Notes: generated by a model not told the origin, from the sequence alone. Numbered from the stretch's first letter, positions 27,151 through 36,903 are shown. The stretch is DNA of 64,000 nt from Bradyrhizobium sp. Ghvi (GCF_900115265.1 NZ_FOVU01000006.1:248001-312000), one strand, 5' to 3'. Numbers and translations: made by a program.

Positions 27151-27587
27151 TCTCCTCCGGCAAGCCGAGACTCTTGCGTCTAAACTTCAAGTTGTTCCCG
27201 GACGGCATATGATCGCACTTTCGAGGAATTTGGAAGCCCGCCGGATGTCCGCGTCTGCGCAGGGTTTCCTATGCCGGCCGCTTGATCGATGGCGCGGCAT
27301 ATTCAAGCGGCCAGCATCCGATTGCCCCGCTGCCAGCCGCTTCTAGTCCACACTCGATAGCCGACGATTGGGCGAGCATCGAGCTAAGCAGCATCGGGCC
27401 GGAAGGGACTAAGAGGCTTTAAGGGCGCTTGGGCAGGCGCAGGCCAGAAATTGCAATTTCAGCCAGTGTAGATGCAGCTCTTACGCGCGTAAAGACCGCC
27501 CACAGCTCAACGCCTATGCTTATCTCTCGCTTGACGATCAACATGGCGCGAATGACCCTCCACGCAACTCGACTTATCTGGAAGTGC
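27151..27587. other. 437-base gap between the SDR and aldo-keto reductase genes
   Basis: I see no convincing gene, RNA or palindrome here. The SDR promoter must lie at its left side and the aldo-keto reductase promoter at its right. The stretch 27429-27587 is open in the reductase frame, but its translation (Arg/Thr/Met-rich) does not look like the family's N terminus. Confidence 0.6.
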
Positions 27588-28463
27588 ATGGGAGGGGCGG
27601 AGGTGCCGGTGAAACAGTCATCGCTCAAGGATGCAGCGCTTGCAGGAAAGATTGACATCGGCGACCTGAAGGTTAACCGATTGGGCTTCGGTGCGATGCG
27701 TCTGTTGGGAGATTATGCCTGGGGAAGACCGAGGGATGGACAGCACGTCAATCGGGTTTTGCATCGAGTGGTCGAGCTTGGCATAAATTTCATTGACACT
27801 GCGGACAGTTATGGTCCCGAAGTAGATGAGTTATTGATTTCGCAAGCATTGTATCCCTATCCGCCGGATTTGGTTATTGCCACGAAAGGCGGGTTGGTGA
27901 GACCGAGACGCGCGGCTTGGATATCAAACGGTCACCCCGACCATTTGCGGCGGGCGCTTGAAGGCAGTTTGCAGCGGTTGCGGTTGGATCGGATCGACTT
28001 GTACCAACTCCATGCGCCTGACCCTAACGTCCCATTCCTGGAGTCAGTTGGAGCGCTGGCGGATTTGCAGCGCGTGGGCAAAATTCGCCACATAGGCCTC
28101 TCGAATGTCACGGTCGCCCAGCTAGAGGCCGCACGCTCCATCGCACCAATCGTGTCGGTTCAGAACGAGTACAATCTGCGAAACAAAACAAGCGAAGATG
28201 TACTCTCCGCCTGTGAGCGGCTCGGAATCGCTTTTCTGCCTTGGTACCCCTTGGGCGGGAAGCGTGGCTTGAAGGCACAAAAGATAAAGGAGGTCGCCTC
28301 TCGTCTCGGTCTCTCACACGCTGCCCTGTCCCTCGCGTGGTTACTCGCTAAATCACCTGTCATGTTGCCAATCCCGGGCACTCGATCCATCGATCATCTG
28401 GAAGATAATGTGCTTGCGGCCGCCCAAAACCTTGGGCCCAAGGAACTCCACGATTTGGGATGA
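27588..28463 (+). CDS. Aldo/keto reductase
   Basis: 291 aa from the ATG at 27588; a GTG at 27609 directly after GGAGG is an equally good start (284 aa). The barrel marks are LGFGAMRLLG, the catalytic Asp and Tyr in FIDTADSYGPEVDELL, Lys in IATKGG and His in YQLHAPDP; the cofactor end is PIPGTRSIDHLEDNV. It is an NADP-dependent carbonyl reductase of unknown substrate. Its codon use is visibly more A+T-rich (for example TTATTGATTTCG) than that of its neighbours. Confidence 0.87.
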   Translation: MGGAEVPVKQSSLKDAALAGKIDIGDLKVNRLGFGAMRLLGDYAWGRPRDGQHVNRVLHRVVELGINFIDTADSYGPEVDELLISQALYPYPPDLVIATKGGLVRPRRAAWISNGHPDHLRRALEGSLQRLRLDRIDLYQLHAPDPNVPFLESVGALADLQRVGKIRHIGLSNVTVAQLEAARSIAPIVSVQNEYNLRNKTSEDVLSACERLGIAFLPWYPLGGKRGLKAQKIKEVASRLGLSHAALSLAWLLAKSPVMLPIPGTRSIDHLEDNVLAAAQNLGPKELHDLG

Positions 28464-28722
28464 AGCCGCGGTGATGTCTGCTTGGCCATCAGCAGCCGAC
28501 GTTGTCTTTGTCTGCTCCAATGGCTTCTTCTCGCCGAAGCGCGGCCTCGGCCCTTCGTTGCGGCCGGCATGACCATCTCGCTTCGATGCAAGATGCGACT
28601 GGCCGATGCAAATTACGCATAACATTTTGCGCATGGCGTCGCGTTCGGCGCCATCAATGAAAGTCCTCGTCAAGCTTTCGATCGCAAGCTTCGGCATTCA
28701 TTGCAACACCTGGGGATTTCGC

Positions 28723-30417
28723 ATGAAGAAGATCAAGATTGCATGGCGGCTGGGCCTGCTCACGCTCGGCAGTGTTCTCGCGATGATGGTTCTCGTTGGC
28801 GTGTCCCTGGTCCAGCTGCGCGATCAGATGGAAGCCGAGAGAACGCGGGCGCTGCGTGGCGCCGTCGATGTGGTCGCATCGCAGATCTCCGCCTATCAGC
28901 AGGAGGTGCTGTCAGGCCGCATGAGCCGCGACGAGATGATTGCGAGGATCAGGGAGATCGTCGCGAAATCGCGGTATGACGGCAACAACTACTTCTTTGT
29001 CTATGATTGGGACGGGCTCAATCTCGCCGATGGCGGCACGCCTGAAAACGTCGGCAAGAACCTGATCGACAAGGGCGACGTCGTTGGGCACTTGTTCCGG
29101 CGCGACATCGTCGAACTCGCGCATAGCGCGGGCGCCGGCACCGTCACCTATTATTTTCCCCGCAGCGGCCAGCCGGAGCCATTGCGCAAAAGGGCCTTCG
29201 TCAGGGCGCTTCCGGACCTCGAGTTGATGGTCATCAGTGGAATGTATGTCGACGATCTCGACCTGTCGTTCAAGGCCGCGGCGCTGCGGCTCGGCGGTCT
29301 CGCCCTGCTGGTCGTGCTCATGAGCGTTGCGTTTGCGGTTTTGATTGCGGGAACGATCTCCCGGCCGCTGCGGCGTCTCGAGGAGCGCCTGCGCGAGATC
29401 GTGTCGGGTGAGATCGAAGGGCAGATTCCGGGGGTGGACCGGCGGGATGAGATTGGTGCCATGGCCGCGGCCGTTGCCGTCTTGCGTGACCATTCGGCGG
29501 ATCGATTGTCGCTTCAGGCCTCCCAGGCGAAGCTCAAGATGGAGGCGGAAAGCGAGCTGAGGGATGTTCTCGCGCGTGCGACTTCGTCCTTCGAGGAGTC
29601 GGTCGTCGGGTCCGTGGATGAGGTCGTTGCGGCGGCAGGGCACATTGCCGATGCGATCCAGGAACTGGAGCGGTTCAACGCGGACAACATGCTGTGCAGC
29701 CGCACGGCGTCGGCGTCCGCAGGGGGCATTGCCGGCAGCGTGCAGGCCATGGCTGCCGGGGTCGAGCAGCTCGATGCCTCGACGCGAAACATCAACGGGC
29801 GGGCCCAGGAAGCAAGCCAGGTGGCTGATATTGCCAGCGGCCGCGCGACCCAGGCCGGATTGATGGTGGAGAGCATGGTGCAAGCCGCGACAAGAATTGG
29901 AAGCGTCGTGGAATTGATCAGCGATATCGCCGGCCAGACCAACCTGCTGGCCCTCAATGCGACCATCGAGGCGGCGCGGGCGGGTGAAGCGGGCCGCGGC
30001 TTTGCGGTCGTGGCGGCGGAGGTCAAGACGCTTGCGACGCAAACCGCGCGAGCGACGGAAGACATCTCCTCCCAGGTGCTCGGCATCCAGTCGGCGACGC
30101 AGGCTGCGGCAAGCGAAATCGCTGCGATCGTCGATGTCATCAGGGACATTCGCGAGCAGAGCGCGACGATTGCCAGGGAGGTTCAGGAACAGAGCGGCGC
30201 CACGAGCGACATCAATCGTGCGGCCAGGTGCGCCGCAGAGGGGGCCGAGCATCTCCAGAAGTCGGTCGAGGACGTTTGTTCAAAGGCTGTCATGGGTCAA
30301 TCGATTGCCCAGGGCGCGGGCACGCGTGCAGAGGCGCTGAGAAGCAGATTTGGCGATTTGAACGAAGCGGCGTTGGGATTCGTCCGCAGACTTCAGGCCC
30401 TCCAGTCGGCGGCGTAG
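28723..30417 (+). CDS. Methyl-accepting chemotaxis protein with single Cache domain
   Basis: 564 aa from the ATG at 28723 ([11 protein letters not shown]), just before the first membrane helix. A periplasmic sCache-type sensor follows ([39 protein letters not shown]), then a second helix (about 190-212), a HAMP linker ([15 protein letters not shown]) and the signalling hairpin with the conserved tip [40 protein letters not shown]. It senses a small molecule, perhaps a carboxylate, and signals through CheA/CheW. It is a solitary receptor gene with no che genes in the window. Confidence 0.93.
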   Translation: MKKIKIAWRLGLLTLGSVLAMMVLVGVSLVQLRDQMEAERTRALRGAVDVVASQISAYQQEVLSGRMSRDEMIARIREIVAKSRYDGNNYFFVYDWDGLNLADGGTPENVGKNLIDKGDVVGHLFRRDIVELAHSAGAGTVTYYFPRSGQPEPLRKRAFVRALPDLELMVISGMYVDDLDLSFKAAALRLGGLALLVVLMSVAFAVLIAGTISRPLRRLEERLREIVSGEIEGQIPGVDRRDEIGAMAAAVAVLRDHSADRLSLQASQAKLKMEAESELRDVLARATSSFEESVVGSVDEVVAAAGHIADAIQELERFNADNMLCSRTASASAGGIAGSVQAMAAGVEQLDASTRNINGRAQEASQVADIASGRATQAGLMVESMVQAATRIGSVVELISDIAGQTNLLALNATIEAARAGEAGRGFAVVAAEVKTLATQTARATEDISSQVLGIQSATQAAASEIAAIVDVIRDIREQSATIAREVQEQSGATSDINRAARCAAEGAEHLQKSVEDVCSKAVMGQSIAQGAGTRAEALRSRFGDLNEAALGFVRRLQALQSAA

Positions 30418-30440
30418 AATTTTCGCCGCCCGGCCTGCGT

Positions 30441-30550
30441 CCATGATGCCATTATGCCGGTGTTTTGCCCGACGGCGCAACCGATTTCGGCTTGAGCGAA
30501 ATTTGTCGAGCTCCTTCAAGCCGATCTCTACTGTGCATGGGATTGTTTTC
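30441..30550 (+). repeat. Dispersed ~110-bp intergenic element, copy 1
   Basis: The stretch from CCATGATGCCATTATGCCGG to CTACTGTGCATGGGATTGTT recurs at 44682-44790 with the same order of blocks: ATTATGCCGGTGTTTTGCCC, GACGGCGCAACCG, a variable middle, TCAAxCCGAT and CTACTGTGCATGGG. It sits between the chemoreceptor and the antiporter genes. Conserved ends around a divergent middle suggest a mobile or structured element; I cannot name the family. Confidence 0.8.
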
Positions 30551-30666
30551 GAATTCGCTTCCCCCGGCCCGGCGCCAGCGGCGGGAACCCGCTCCACCTT
30601 TCGCGGGTTCTACCCCTGCAGCCCCCGGCACCTTGCCGGGGCTGGTGAAGGGGGAAAGACACCTGC

Positions 30667-32940
30667 ATGTGCATGCAGTGGAGCCTGCTCCGATCGATCG
30701 GCCTTGTCGCAGCGGCGCTTGTCCTCACCACCTTTGCGGCCAGCGCTGAAGGCGGCAGCTCGGCGGGGCCATCCGAATTCCTGCTGGTGACGCAGATCGT
30801 GCTGCTGATCGCAATGGGCCGCGGTCTCGGCGAGATCATGCAGCGGATCGGCCAGCCCTCGGTGATCGGCGAATTGCTCGCGGGCATCTTGCTCGGGCCG
30901 TCGCTGTTCGGCTGGCTCTGGCCCGAGGCGCAAGCTGCGATCTTTCCCAAGACACCCGAGCAGAAGGCGATGCTCGACGGCATCGCCCAATTCGGCATCC
31001 TGCTGCTGCTCCTGCTCACCGGCATGGAGACCGACCTCAAGCTGGTCAGGAAGATCGGCAAGGCCGCGATCGCGATCTCGATCGCCGGCATCCTCCTGCC
31101 CTTTGCCTGCGGCTTCACGCTCGGCGAGTTCCTGCCCGAGGCGCTGCTGCCGAAGCCGGAGCAGCGCCTCGTTGCATCGCTGTTCATGGGGACGGCGCTG
31201 TCGATCTCCTCGGTGAAGATCGTCGCGGTGGTCGTTCGCGAGATGAACTTCATGCGCCGCAATGTCGGCCAGATCATCGTCGCGACCGCCGTGATCGACG
31301 ACACCATCGGCTGGATCATCATCGCCGTCATCTTCAGCCTCGCCTCGCAGGGCACGCTGGACATCGCCTCGGTGGCGAAGGCGGTGCTGGGCACGCTTGT
31401 CTTTCTCGCCGTCAGCTTCACCATCGGCCGCCGGCTGGTATTTCAGCTCATTCGCTGGGCCAACGACAACCTCGTCAGCACGGCCGCGGTGATCACCGTG
31501 ATCCTGCTGTTGATGGGCGTGATGGCGTTGATCACGCATGCGATCGGCGTCCACACCGTGCTCGGGGCCTTCGTCGCCGGCATCCTGGTCGGCGAGTCCC
31601 CGATCCTGACGCGGCAGATCGACGAGCGTCTGCGCGGGCTGATCTCCAGCTTCTTCATGCCGGTGTTCTTCGGCCTTGCCGGCCTCAGCGCCGATCTGTC
31701 GGTGCTGCGCGATCCCAATCTCCTGATGCTCACCGGGCTGCTGGTGGTGATCGCCAGCGTCGGCAAGTTCGGCGGCGCCTTTGTCGGCGGCACCGTCGGC
31801 GGTCTGAGCACGCGGGAGTCGCTCGCGCTTGCGAGCGGGATGAACGCGCGCGGCTCGACGGAGGTGATCATCGCCACCATCGGCCTATCGATCGGCGTGC
31901 TCAGCCAGGTCATGTTCACGATGATCGTCACGATGGCGATCGTGACCACGATGGCGATGCCGCCGATGCTGCGCGCGGCGCTGGCCGGCCTGCCGATGAA
32001 CAAGGACGAGAAGGAACGACTGGAGCGTGAGGAGTTCGAAAAGCGCGGCTTCGTCGCCAATCTCGAACGTCCGCTGCTGGCAGTCGACGAGAGCGTCAAC
32101 GCCACATTCGCTTCGCACGTCATCGGCCTGATCGCCGGCATGCGCGGCCTGCCGATCACCGTGCTGCATATCGGCAAGCGCGCCATGGAGCAGGAGAGGG
32201 GCCGCGACGAGAAGGAGAGCCACGAAGCCGTGGTGAAGAAGGCCGCCGAAACCGTTTCAGCCAATGGCGACGGCGAGGCCGGCGGGGTCGATGTCGTCAC
32301 CCGTGCCAGGCGCGCCGAACTCGGAGAGACCATCGCCGACGAGGCACGCAAGGGCTTTGATCTCCTCGTCGTCGGCATCGACAAAGTCGCCGCCGCCAAG
32401 GATCGCTTCGACCCGAAGATCGAGGATATCGCCGCAAGGTTCGAGGGCCCGCTCGCGATCGTGGCGGCCAAGGGCAAGCATCTGAAGCAACCGATGCCGG
32501 ATGCGCTCAACATCCTCGTTCCGGTCTCCGGCAGCGGCATCTCCAAGCGTGGCGCCGAGGTCGCGGTCGCGCTGGCGCAGGCCGGATCAGGTTCGCTTCG
32601 CGTGATCTATGTCGCGACGACGCGGGACAAGGGCGCGCAGCGCGGCGCCTCTCGCGGCCTGAGCCAGGAGGCCGGCATCCTCAAGGACGCCAGCGATCTC
32701 GCCGCCCGCTACGACGTCGATATCACCACCACGTTGCGGGTGAACCGGGCGCCGGAATCCGCGATCCTGCGCGAGATCGATACCACCGACGTCGATCTCG
32801 TCGTCATGGGCGTCGACCGCATCCAGGCCGATCACCTCTCCTTCGGCGGCGTCGCCGACGCCGTGCTCAGGCAATCGAAGGTGTCGGTGCTGCTGGTGTC
32901 GAGCGGTGAGGCGGGGCGGACGCCTGCCGAGAAGGCCTGA
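30667..32940 (+). CDS. CPA2 cation:proton antiporter with two universal-stress-type domains
   Basis: 757 aa. After a signal-like first helix ending FAASAEGG come about twelve membrane helices of a Kef/NapA-type exchanger, with the ion-binding Asp pair in ATAVIDDTIGWIIIAV and the RGSTEVIIATIGLSIG block. From about residue 460 the protein is cytoplasmic and holds two UspA-like halves: RPLLAVDESVNATFASHVIGLIA ... LLVVGIDK and ALNILVPVSGSGISKRGAEVAVALAQ ... LVVMGVDRIQADHLSFGGVADAVLRQSKVSVLLV. These probably gate exchange by nucleotide or stress. It ends 17 nt from the convergent toxin-like gene. Confidence 0.9.
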   Translation: MCMQWSLLRSIGLVAAALVLTTFAASAEGGSSAGPSEFLLVTQIVLLIAMGRGLGEIMQRIGQPSVIGELLAGILLGPSLFGWLWPEAQAAIFPKTPEQKAMLDGIAQFGILLLLLLTGMETDLKLVRKIGKAAIAISIAGILLPFACGFTLGEFLPEALLPKPEQRLVASLFMGTALSISSVKIVAVVVREMNFMRRNVGQIIVATAVIDDTIGWIIIAVIFSLASQGTLDIASVAKAVLGTLVFLAVSFTIGRRLVFQLIRWANDNLVSTAAVITVILLLMGVMALITHAIGVHTVLGAFVAGILVGESPILTRQIDERLRGLISSFFMPVFFGLAGLSADLSVLRDPNLLMLTGLLVVIASVGKFGGAFVGGTVGGLSTRESLALASGMNARGSTEVIIATIGLSIGVLSQVMFTMIVTMAIVTTMAMPPMLRAALAGLPMNKDEKERLEREEFEKRGFVANLERPLLAVDESVNATFASHVIGLIAGMRGLPITVLHIGKRAMEQERGRDEKESHEAVVKKAAETVSANGDGEAGGVDVVTRARRAELGETIADEARKGFDLLVVGIDKVAAAKDRFDPKIEDIAARFEGPLAIVAAKGKHLKQPMPDALNILVPVSGSGISKRGAEVAVALAQAGSGSLRVIYVATTRDKGAQRGASRGLSQEAGILKDASDLAARYDVDITTTLRVNRAPESAILREIDTTDVDLVVMGVDRIQADHLSFGGVADAVLRQSKVSVLLVSSGEAGRTPAEKA

Positions 32941-32957
32941 CAGCCACCAGTTCGTCG

Positions 32958-35900
32958 TCATCCAGCTCTTGCATGAAGCAGCGAGGCGACGTCGGCTCCG
33001 AGCAAGGGCACGGCTGTCGCAACGGGAGCGAGTATCGGCGCCGTCGTCCCCGCCGATGCGCCCGGTCCCGCAGCCATCGCGCCGACGAGCTGATCGCGCG
33101 CGGCGTTGACGTCGGGTGCAAAAGCGAGCGCCACGTCGGCCAACCGGCCGCTGCGGCCGTCGGTGCGGCTGAACGAGCCCTGACCGTAGATCGTCGAGCC
33201 ATCCGGCAGGCGGCTCTGCACGCCATCGGAGGCGAGCGAGATTGCATTCACGCCGGCTTCGACCAGCGAGCTAAGCTCGCCGGGGTCGCTGATGCCATTG
33301 CCATTGGCGTCGCGCCACACGCCGAAGCGGCCGAAGTCCTTGTCCGGCGCATCGAGTGCACCGTCATGATTGGTGTCGAAAGTGGCGAGGCCCTGAAGAT
33401 CGGTCTGGGCGCCGGGTGTCCATTGTCGCAGCGCCAGTTCGCTGGTCTGGTCGACGGTGCCCGAACCGTTGGCGTCGAATACGAGCAGGCCTTCGTCAGG
33501 CGTTGTCCAGGCAATCCGGTTCGGCACGCCGTTACTGTCGGCATCGAACGCGGCGTGGGAATCGGTGAGGCCGGTGATCCGAATGCCTTGTCCGGAAAGA
33601 TCGAGCACCACCGGCCCCATGTCGCCACCGACCGAGCCGCTGCTGAAGGAGTCGCCGCCCAAGCTGTTGTCGCCGAAATCGCTGAAGCTCGATGAAGAAC
33701 CGAGACCGCTGTCGAGGCCCGAGCCGAGGCTGCTGTTGAGCCCGGAGTTGAAACTGCCGTCGAGGCCAGAATTGAGGTTGCTGTCGAGGCCCGAATTGAA
33801 GCTGTTGTCGAGGCCCGAGCCCAGGCTGCTGTTGATTCCCGAGCTGAAACCGCTGTCGATCCCGGAATTCAAATCGGGGAGGGTGCTGCCAGTCACGCCC
33901 GACGTCAGGCCGGTGTTGAGATTGGAGCTCAGGCCAAGGTTCGAATTCAGCCCGGTGTCGAAAGAACCGAGGGTTGGATCGATCCCACTGTTCAAGCTGA
34001 CGCCGAGCGAGAGGCTGCTCGTGTCCGGTGACGGCGGCGAAGCCGGCGTGGTCACGCCTCCGAGATTGCCGGGAAGACCAATGGAGGTCGGAGTGAGCGC
34101 GTTGATATCGTCCGGAGTGGCGTTCAACGGCGCAGTGGACGAGCCGGTATTGGCAGGCGGCGTATCCAGCGGCGCCGCCGGTGCGGGCTCGCTCGGCGCC
34201 GCAGGAGGTGGGCTCGTCGTCGGATCGGCAGGCGGCGCGCTGGGGTCAACGCTGGGCATCAGCTTCAATGTATCGAGCATCTGCTGGCCCTGCGCCTGTT
34301 GATCCGCCATCTTGGAATCGACATAGGCTTGCCGGCGCGCATCGTAATCGGCCTGGCTCTCGGTTTGGAAGCCGGTCATCGGATCGCTGGACGGGCCGCC
34401 GCCATTGTTGCGATCGAATTCGGCGGCGAACTGATCCGGCCAGGCCGGTGTCGGCGCCGCTGCAGCGGCCGGCGGCTGATAGCCGGTGAGGCTGTCGTAG
34501 AGCGACTTCACGCCCTTGTCGCCGAGGATGGCGCCGCCAATGCCGCCGACGATCGCCCCGCCCAATGCGCCCCACGGCCCGCCGAGGGCGCCGGCTTCGC
34601 CGAGCAGATAGGCGCCGGTCAGCGAGCCGCCGAGACGACCGCCGAAGCCGGCAACTTCATGGCCTGCTCCCAGCGTGTCGCCCTGATTGTACATTTGATA
34701 GGCGTTGTAGCCGGTCATGCCGGCGTCAGCCGCGAGACCGGCCGCTCCCAGCACGCCGGCGCCGGTGAAGATTTTCGAGGCTGTCGGCGATTGCCCGATC
34801 ACACCGACGAAATTCGGCGTGAACGTTCCGGTCGCGGTGCCGGTGAATTCGGTGGGGGATTCGGGCGCCGGCGTCGGGGCTGAAAGGTCGGACGCCGGTG
34901 CCCGCGGCACGTCCGCGACATCAGCTGCTTCGCCCACCGCCGTCGTGCTCGACGGAAGCGCCGATGGTGCGGTGGTCTCAGGCGGTGCCACACTCAGCTC
35001 CGGCGCCTGGGCGATGCCGGGAGCGCGCGTCTCCGGCAGTTCGGTGGTGGTAGTCCCTGTCGGCGCCTGGTTGTCCTGGACAACAGGGTTCTGAACAACG
35101 GGGTTCTGGACAACAGGATTGTCCGGGATCACGGGATTGTCCGGGACGGCTGGAATGGTGGAGGCGTCACCGATGTTGGGCGACAGCGCAGGCTGCCCGG
35201 TATCTGGCAGCTCGGTCTGCGGCAGCGTCGCCACGTCGCGCGGCGTCGCAGTGTCGAGCGGCGCAGGCCCCGACGAGCCGATCGTTCCGAAGCTTTCCGG
35301 CGCGGCAAGGTTTTCCGGCGCGCTCAGTCCCGTGGCAAAGGATCGCCCGGTCGCATCCTCGACCCCTTGCAGCAGTTGCGGACTGGCACCATTGGATTGT
35401 GTCGCCCCGCCCAATGTGTAGCGACTGCGTCCTGCGTCGTTCAGCTGGCTGACGAGATCGGTCCTGCCGCTGGCATCGAGCGAGGCGCGGACGTCATCGA
35501 CATTGCGCGCAAGTTCGCTTCGTTGCGTTGCCGTCAGATTCGGATTGAACGCGTCCGCCTGGTTGAGCAGTTCGTAGCGCGTAAAATCAACGAGCCCGTC
35601 GAGGCTCTCCGGTGTTGTGAAGCCCTTGCTCTGCAGCTCCGCTCGCAAGTCATTGAAAAATGCCCTGACCTCGGCCGGGTCACCCGATGAAATCATCGGA
35701 TCCCGCGCGTTCAACGGCACCCGTCCACCCGGCGCGACGTTCGAATCCGGAAGCAGGCCGGACAGCGCCATCCGCGAATAGGCCTGGATCGCGTTGACGC
35801 GGCCGGCAAGATCGGTGATTTCCGCGGGCGATAGAGGCGTTTTGACATAATATTTTTTCGTCGCGGTGTCGACGAGGGACTGAATGAAGTCGGTGTAAGC

Positions 35901-36119
35901 GGGATGCGAGCCAAGATGAGTGGTCTGGCCTCCGGCCAAGGCGGTCGCCACGTCTTCTGGCAGCGCAATGCCGTTGGTGCCAAAGTCCTTGAAATCGACC
36001 GCCCCGCCGAGCTGCTTCAGGAACGAGTTGTCGAGCAATTGCTGGGGAATCAAGTGATGGGCCTGATAGCCGGTGGGGATGTCGACCAGACCGTTAAAAC
36101 CACTTACGGATTTGAGCAT
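32958..36119 (-). CDS. Putative type I-secreted polymorphic toxin: N-terminal AHH nuclease, glycine zipper, repeat stalk, C-terminal export tail
   Basis: 1053 aa, no N-terminal signal peptide. Residues 17-80 match the AHH HNH-type nuclease fold: GYQAHHLIP (H21, H22), TNGIALP (N49) and THLGSHPAY (H68, H72). A helical stretch (80-235) leads to a Pro/Thr/Val-rich linker with tandem PVVQN/PVIPDN repeats (326-350). Residues 452-535 are Gly-rich with many GxxxG (GAIVGGIGGAILG), a glycine-zipper pattern able to enter membranes. Residues 700-810 repeat NSGLD/NSGID-like units; 836-985 is an Asp/Asn/Gly-rich EF-hand-like module (DANGSGTVD, DTNHDGALD, DANGNGISD). The last 58 residues resemble the tail of the protein at 39654-40814. 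The ATG lies 2 nt after the Imm11 stop. The toxin role is inferred from domain content and neighbours. Confidence 0.8.
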   Translation of the reverse strand: MLKSVSGFNGLVDIPTGYQAHHLIPQQLLDNSFLKQLGGAVDFKDFGTNGIALPEDVATALAGGQTTHLGSHPAYTDFIQSLVDTATKKYYVKTPLSPAEITDLAGRVNAIQAYSRMALSGLLPDSNVAPGGRVPLNARDPMISSGDPAEVRAFFNDLRAELQSKGFTTPESLDGLVDFTRYELLNQADAFNPNLTATQRSELARNVDDVRASLDASGRTDLVSQLNDAGRSRYTLGGATQSNGASPQLLQGVEDATGRSFATGLSAPENLAAPESFGTIGSSGPAPLDTATPRDVATLPQTELPDTGQPALSPNIGDASTIPAVPDNPVIPDNPVVQNPVVQNPVVQDNQAPTGTTTTELPETRAPGIAQAPELSVAPPETTAPSALPSSTTAVGEAADVADVPRAPASDLSAPTPAPESPTEFTGTATGTFTPNFVGVIGQSPTASKIFTGAGVLGAAGLAADAGMTGYNAYQMYNQGDTLGAGHEVAGFGGRLGGSLTGAYLLGEAGALGGPWGALGGAIVGGIGGAILGDKGVKSLYDSLTGYQPPAAAAAPTPAWPDQFAAEFDRNNGGGPSSDPMTGFQTESQADYDARRQAYVDSKMADQQAQGQQMLDTLKLMPSVDPSAPPADPTTSPPPAAPSEPAPAAPLDTPPANTGSSTAPLNATPDDINALTPTSIGLPGNLGGVTTPASPPSPDTSSLSLGVSLNSGIDPTLGSFDTGLNSNLGLSSNLNTGLTSGVTGSTLPDLNSGIDSGFSSGINSSLGSGLDNSFNSGLDSNLNSGLDGSFNSGLNSSLGSGLDSGLGSSSSFSDFGDNSLGGDSFSSGSVGGDMGPVVLDLSGQGIRITGLTDSHAAFDADSNGVPNRIAWTTPDEGLLVFDANGSGTVDQTSELALRQWTPGAQTDLQGLATFDTNHDGALDAPDKDFGRFGVWRDANGNGISDPGELSSLVEAGVNAISLASDGVQSRLPDGSTIYGQGSFSRTDGRSGRLADVALAFAPDVNAARDQLVGAMAAGPGASAGTTAPILAPVATAVPLLGADVASLLHARAG

Positions 36120-36167
36120 GATCAGGCCTCCGTTTTGGTGGACGGTTTTTCAGGTTTCAGGCCGGCC
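36101..36167 (-). repeat. Toxin-start/immunity-end repeat, copy 1 (functional copy)
   Basis: This stretch spans the last codons of the immunity gene and the first codons of the toxin gene. It recurs at 36981-37046 and 37933-37999, nearly identical. Key differences: here the immunity stop is TGA, whereas the other two copies read CGA; copy 2 also lacks one T in a T-run. The three copies mark the joints of a duplicated immunity-toxin cassette. Confidence 0.9.
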
Positions 36168-36865
36168 AACTTCGCCTTGTCGCGAATCTCTGCGAGCGTC
36201 GGAAGCGGCTCTTCGCGGGTGCCGAGCCGTTCCGCCTGCAATCCGCGAATCTTGGCGCGTTTGAATGCGGCGAGCAGCTTGTCGGTGACGAAAATCGATG
36301 CGGGATGCCATCTCGGCCGCCAGATGTGCGCGCCGTCTATGGTCGCGAGGTCGACGTATTTCGGGCCCAGCATCTCATTGATGTAACCCTCGCGCAGCCA
36401 GTATTCCTCCGCGCTCATCGGGTCGGTTCGCTTGTGGTGCAGCGATTTCTCCACCGCCACCGGATCCGGTGGCTCCATTCCCATCGCGGCGTAGTCGAAA
36501 CAGTCGATGCGCCTGAGGAGATTGCATAAGTGCCATTCCCCCGGCACCGCCGTGCGGTCCTCCCACTGCAGGGTGAAGGGACGGAATTCGCTCTCGCCGG
36601 GAGCCTCCTGCTCCAGCACCGCTTTGATTCCGGCGCTGACCAGCGGCGTCCTGTCACCGGTCAGGATTAACTCCGGAATCTGCTTGCGCGGCTTGCAGAG
36701 CAGGCGTGCCTCGGTGGGAAGAGGCTTGCCGTCCCAGCGCTCGACCGCCGCGAAATCGACCGACGTCGTCAGTGCTGGGTCCCCGCCGGCCACGTCCATC
36801 ACCACCCGCGTGCCGAATGGCCAGGCCGGCTTGATCTCGTAAACTCGTGGTGGTGCTTTCGCCAT
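36122..36865 (-). CDS. Imm11-family (DUF1629) immunity protein, copy 1
   Basis: 247 aa, cytoplasmic. It fits the Imm11/DUF1629 pattern: PLVSAGIKAVLEQEAPGESEFRPF, EWHLCNLLRRIDCFDYAAMG and the closing ASIFVTDKLLAAFKRAKIRGLQAERL. Proteins of this family neutralise nuclease-type polymorphic toxins and often stand beside AHH toxins. The gene ends 2 nt before the toxin ATG, so the two are translationally linked, with immunity made first. AGGAG stands 10 nt before the ATG (a GTG 3 nt earlier would have better spacing). A close paralogue lies at 37936-38685. Confidence 0.8.
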   Translation of the reverse strand: MAKAPPRVYEIKPAWPFGTRVVMDVAGGDPALTTSVDFAAVERWDGKPLPTEARLLCKPRKQIPELILTGDRTPLVSAGIKAVLEQEAPGESEFRPFTLQWEDRTAVPGEWHLCNLLRRIDCFDYAAMGMEPPDPVAVEKSLHHKRTDPMSAEEYWLREGYINEMLGPKYVDLATIDGAHIWRPRWHPASIFVTDKLLAAFKRAKIRGLQAERLGTREEPLPTLAEIRDKAKLAGLKPEKPSTKTEA

Positions 36866-36903
36866 CACTGATATTCTCCTAAGCCGCGGCGGGTATGGTG
36901 GCC
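36861..36903 (-). repeat. Immunity-start/DUF4261-end junction repeat, copy 1
   Basis: This 43-base block holds, read on the minus strand, the last codons of a DUF4261 gene (ATIPAAA and stop), an AGGAG and the immunity start. It matches 38681-38723 at nearly every position, exactly 1820 bases away, and a worn version lies at 37565-37602. Here the DUF4261 gene body is missing: only its tail survives, joined to a toxin fragment. Confidence 0.88.

Noticed and set aside
33690-34020. Calling the repeat region of the large protein RTX
   Set aside because: The units are NSGLD-like, not the GGxGxDxxx nonapeptide; the Asp-rich module after it is EF-hand-like instead.
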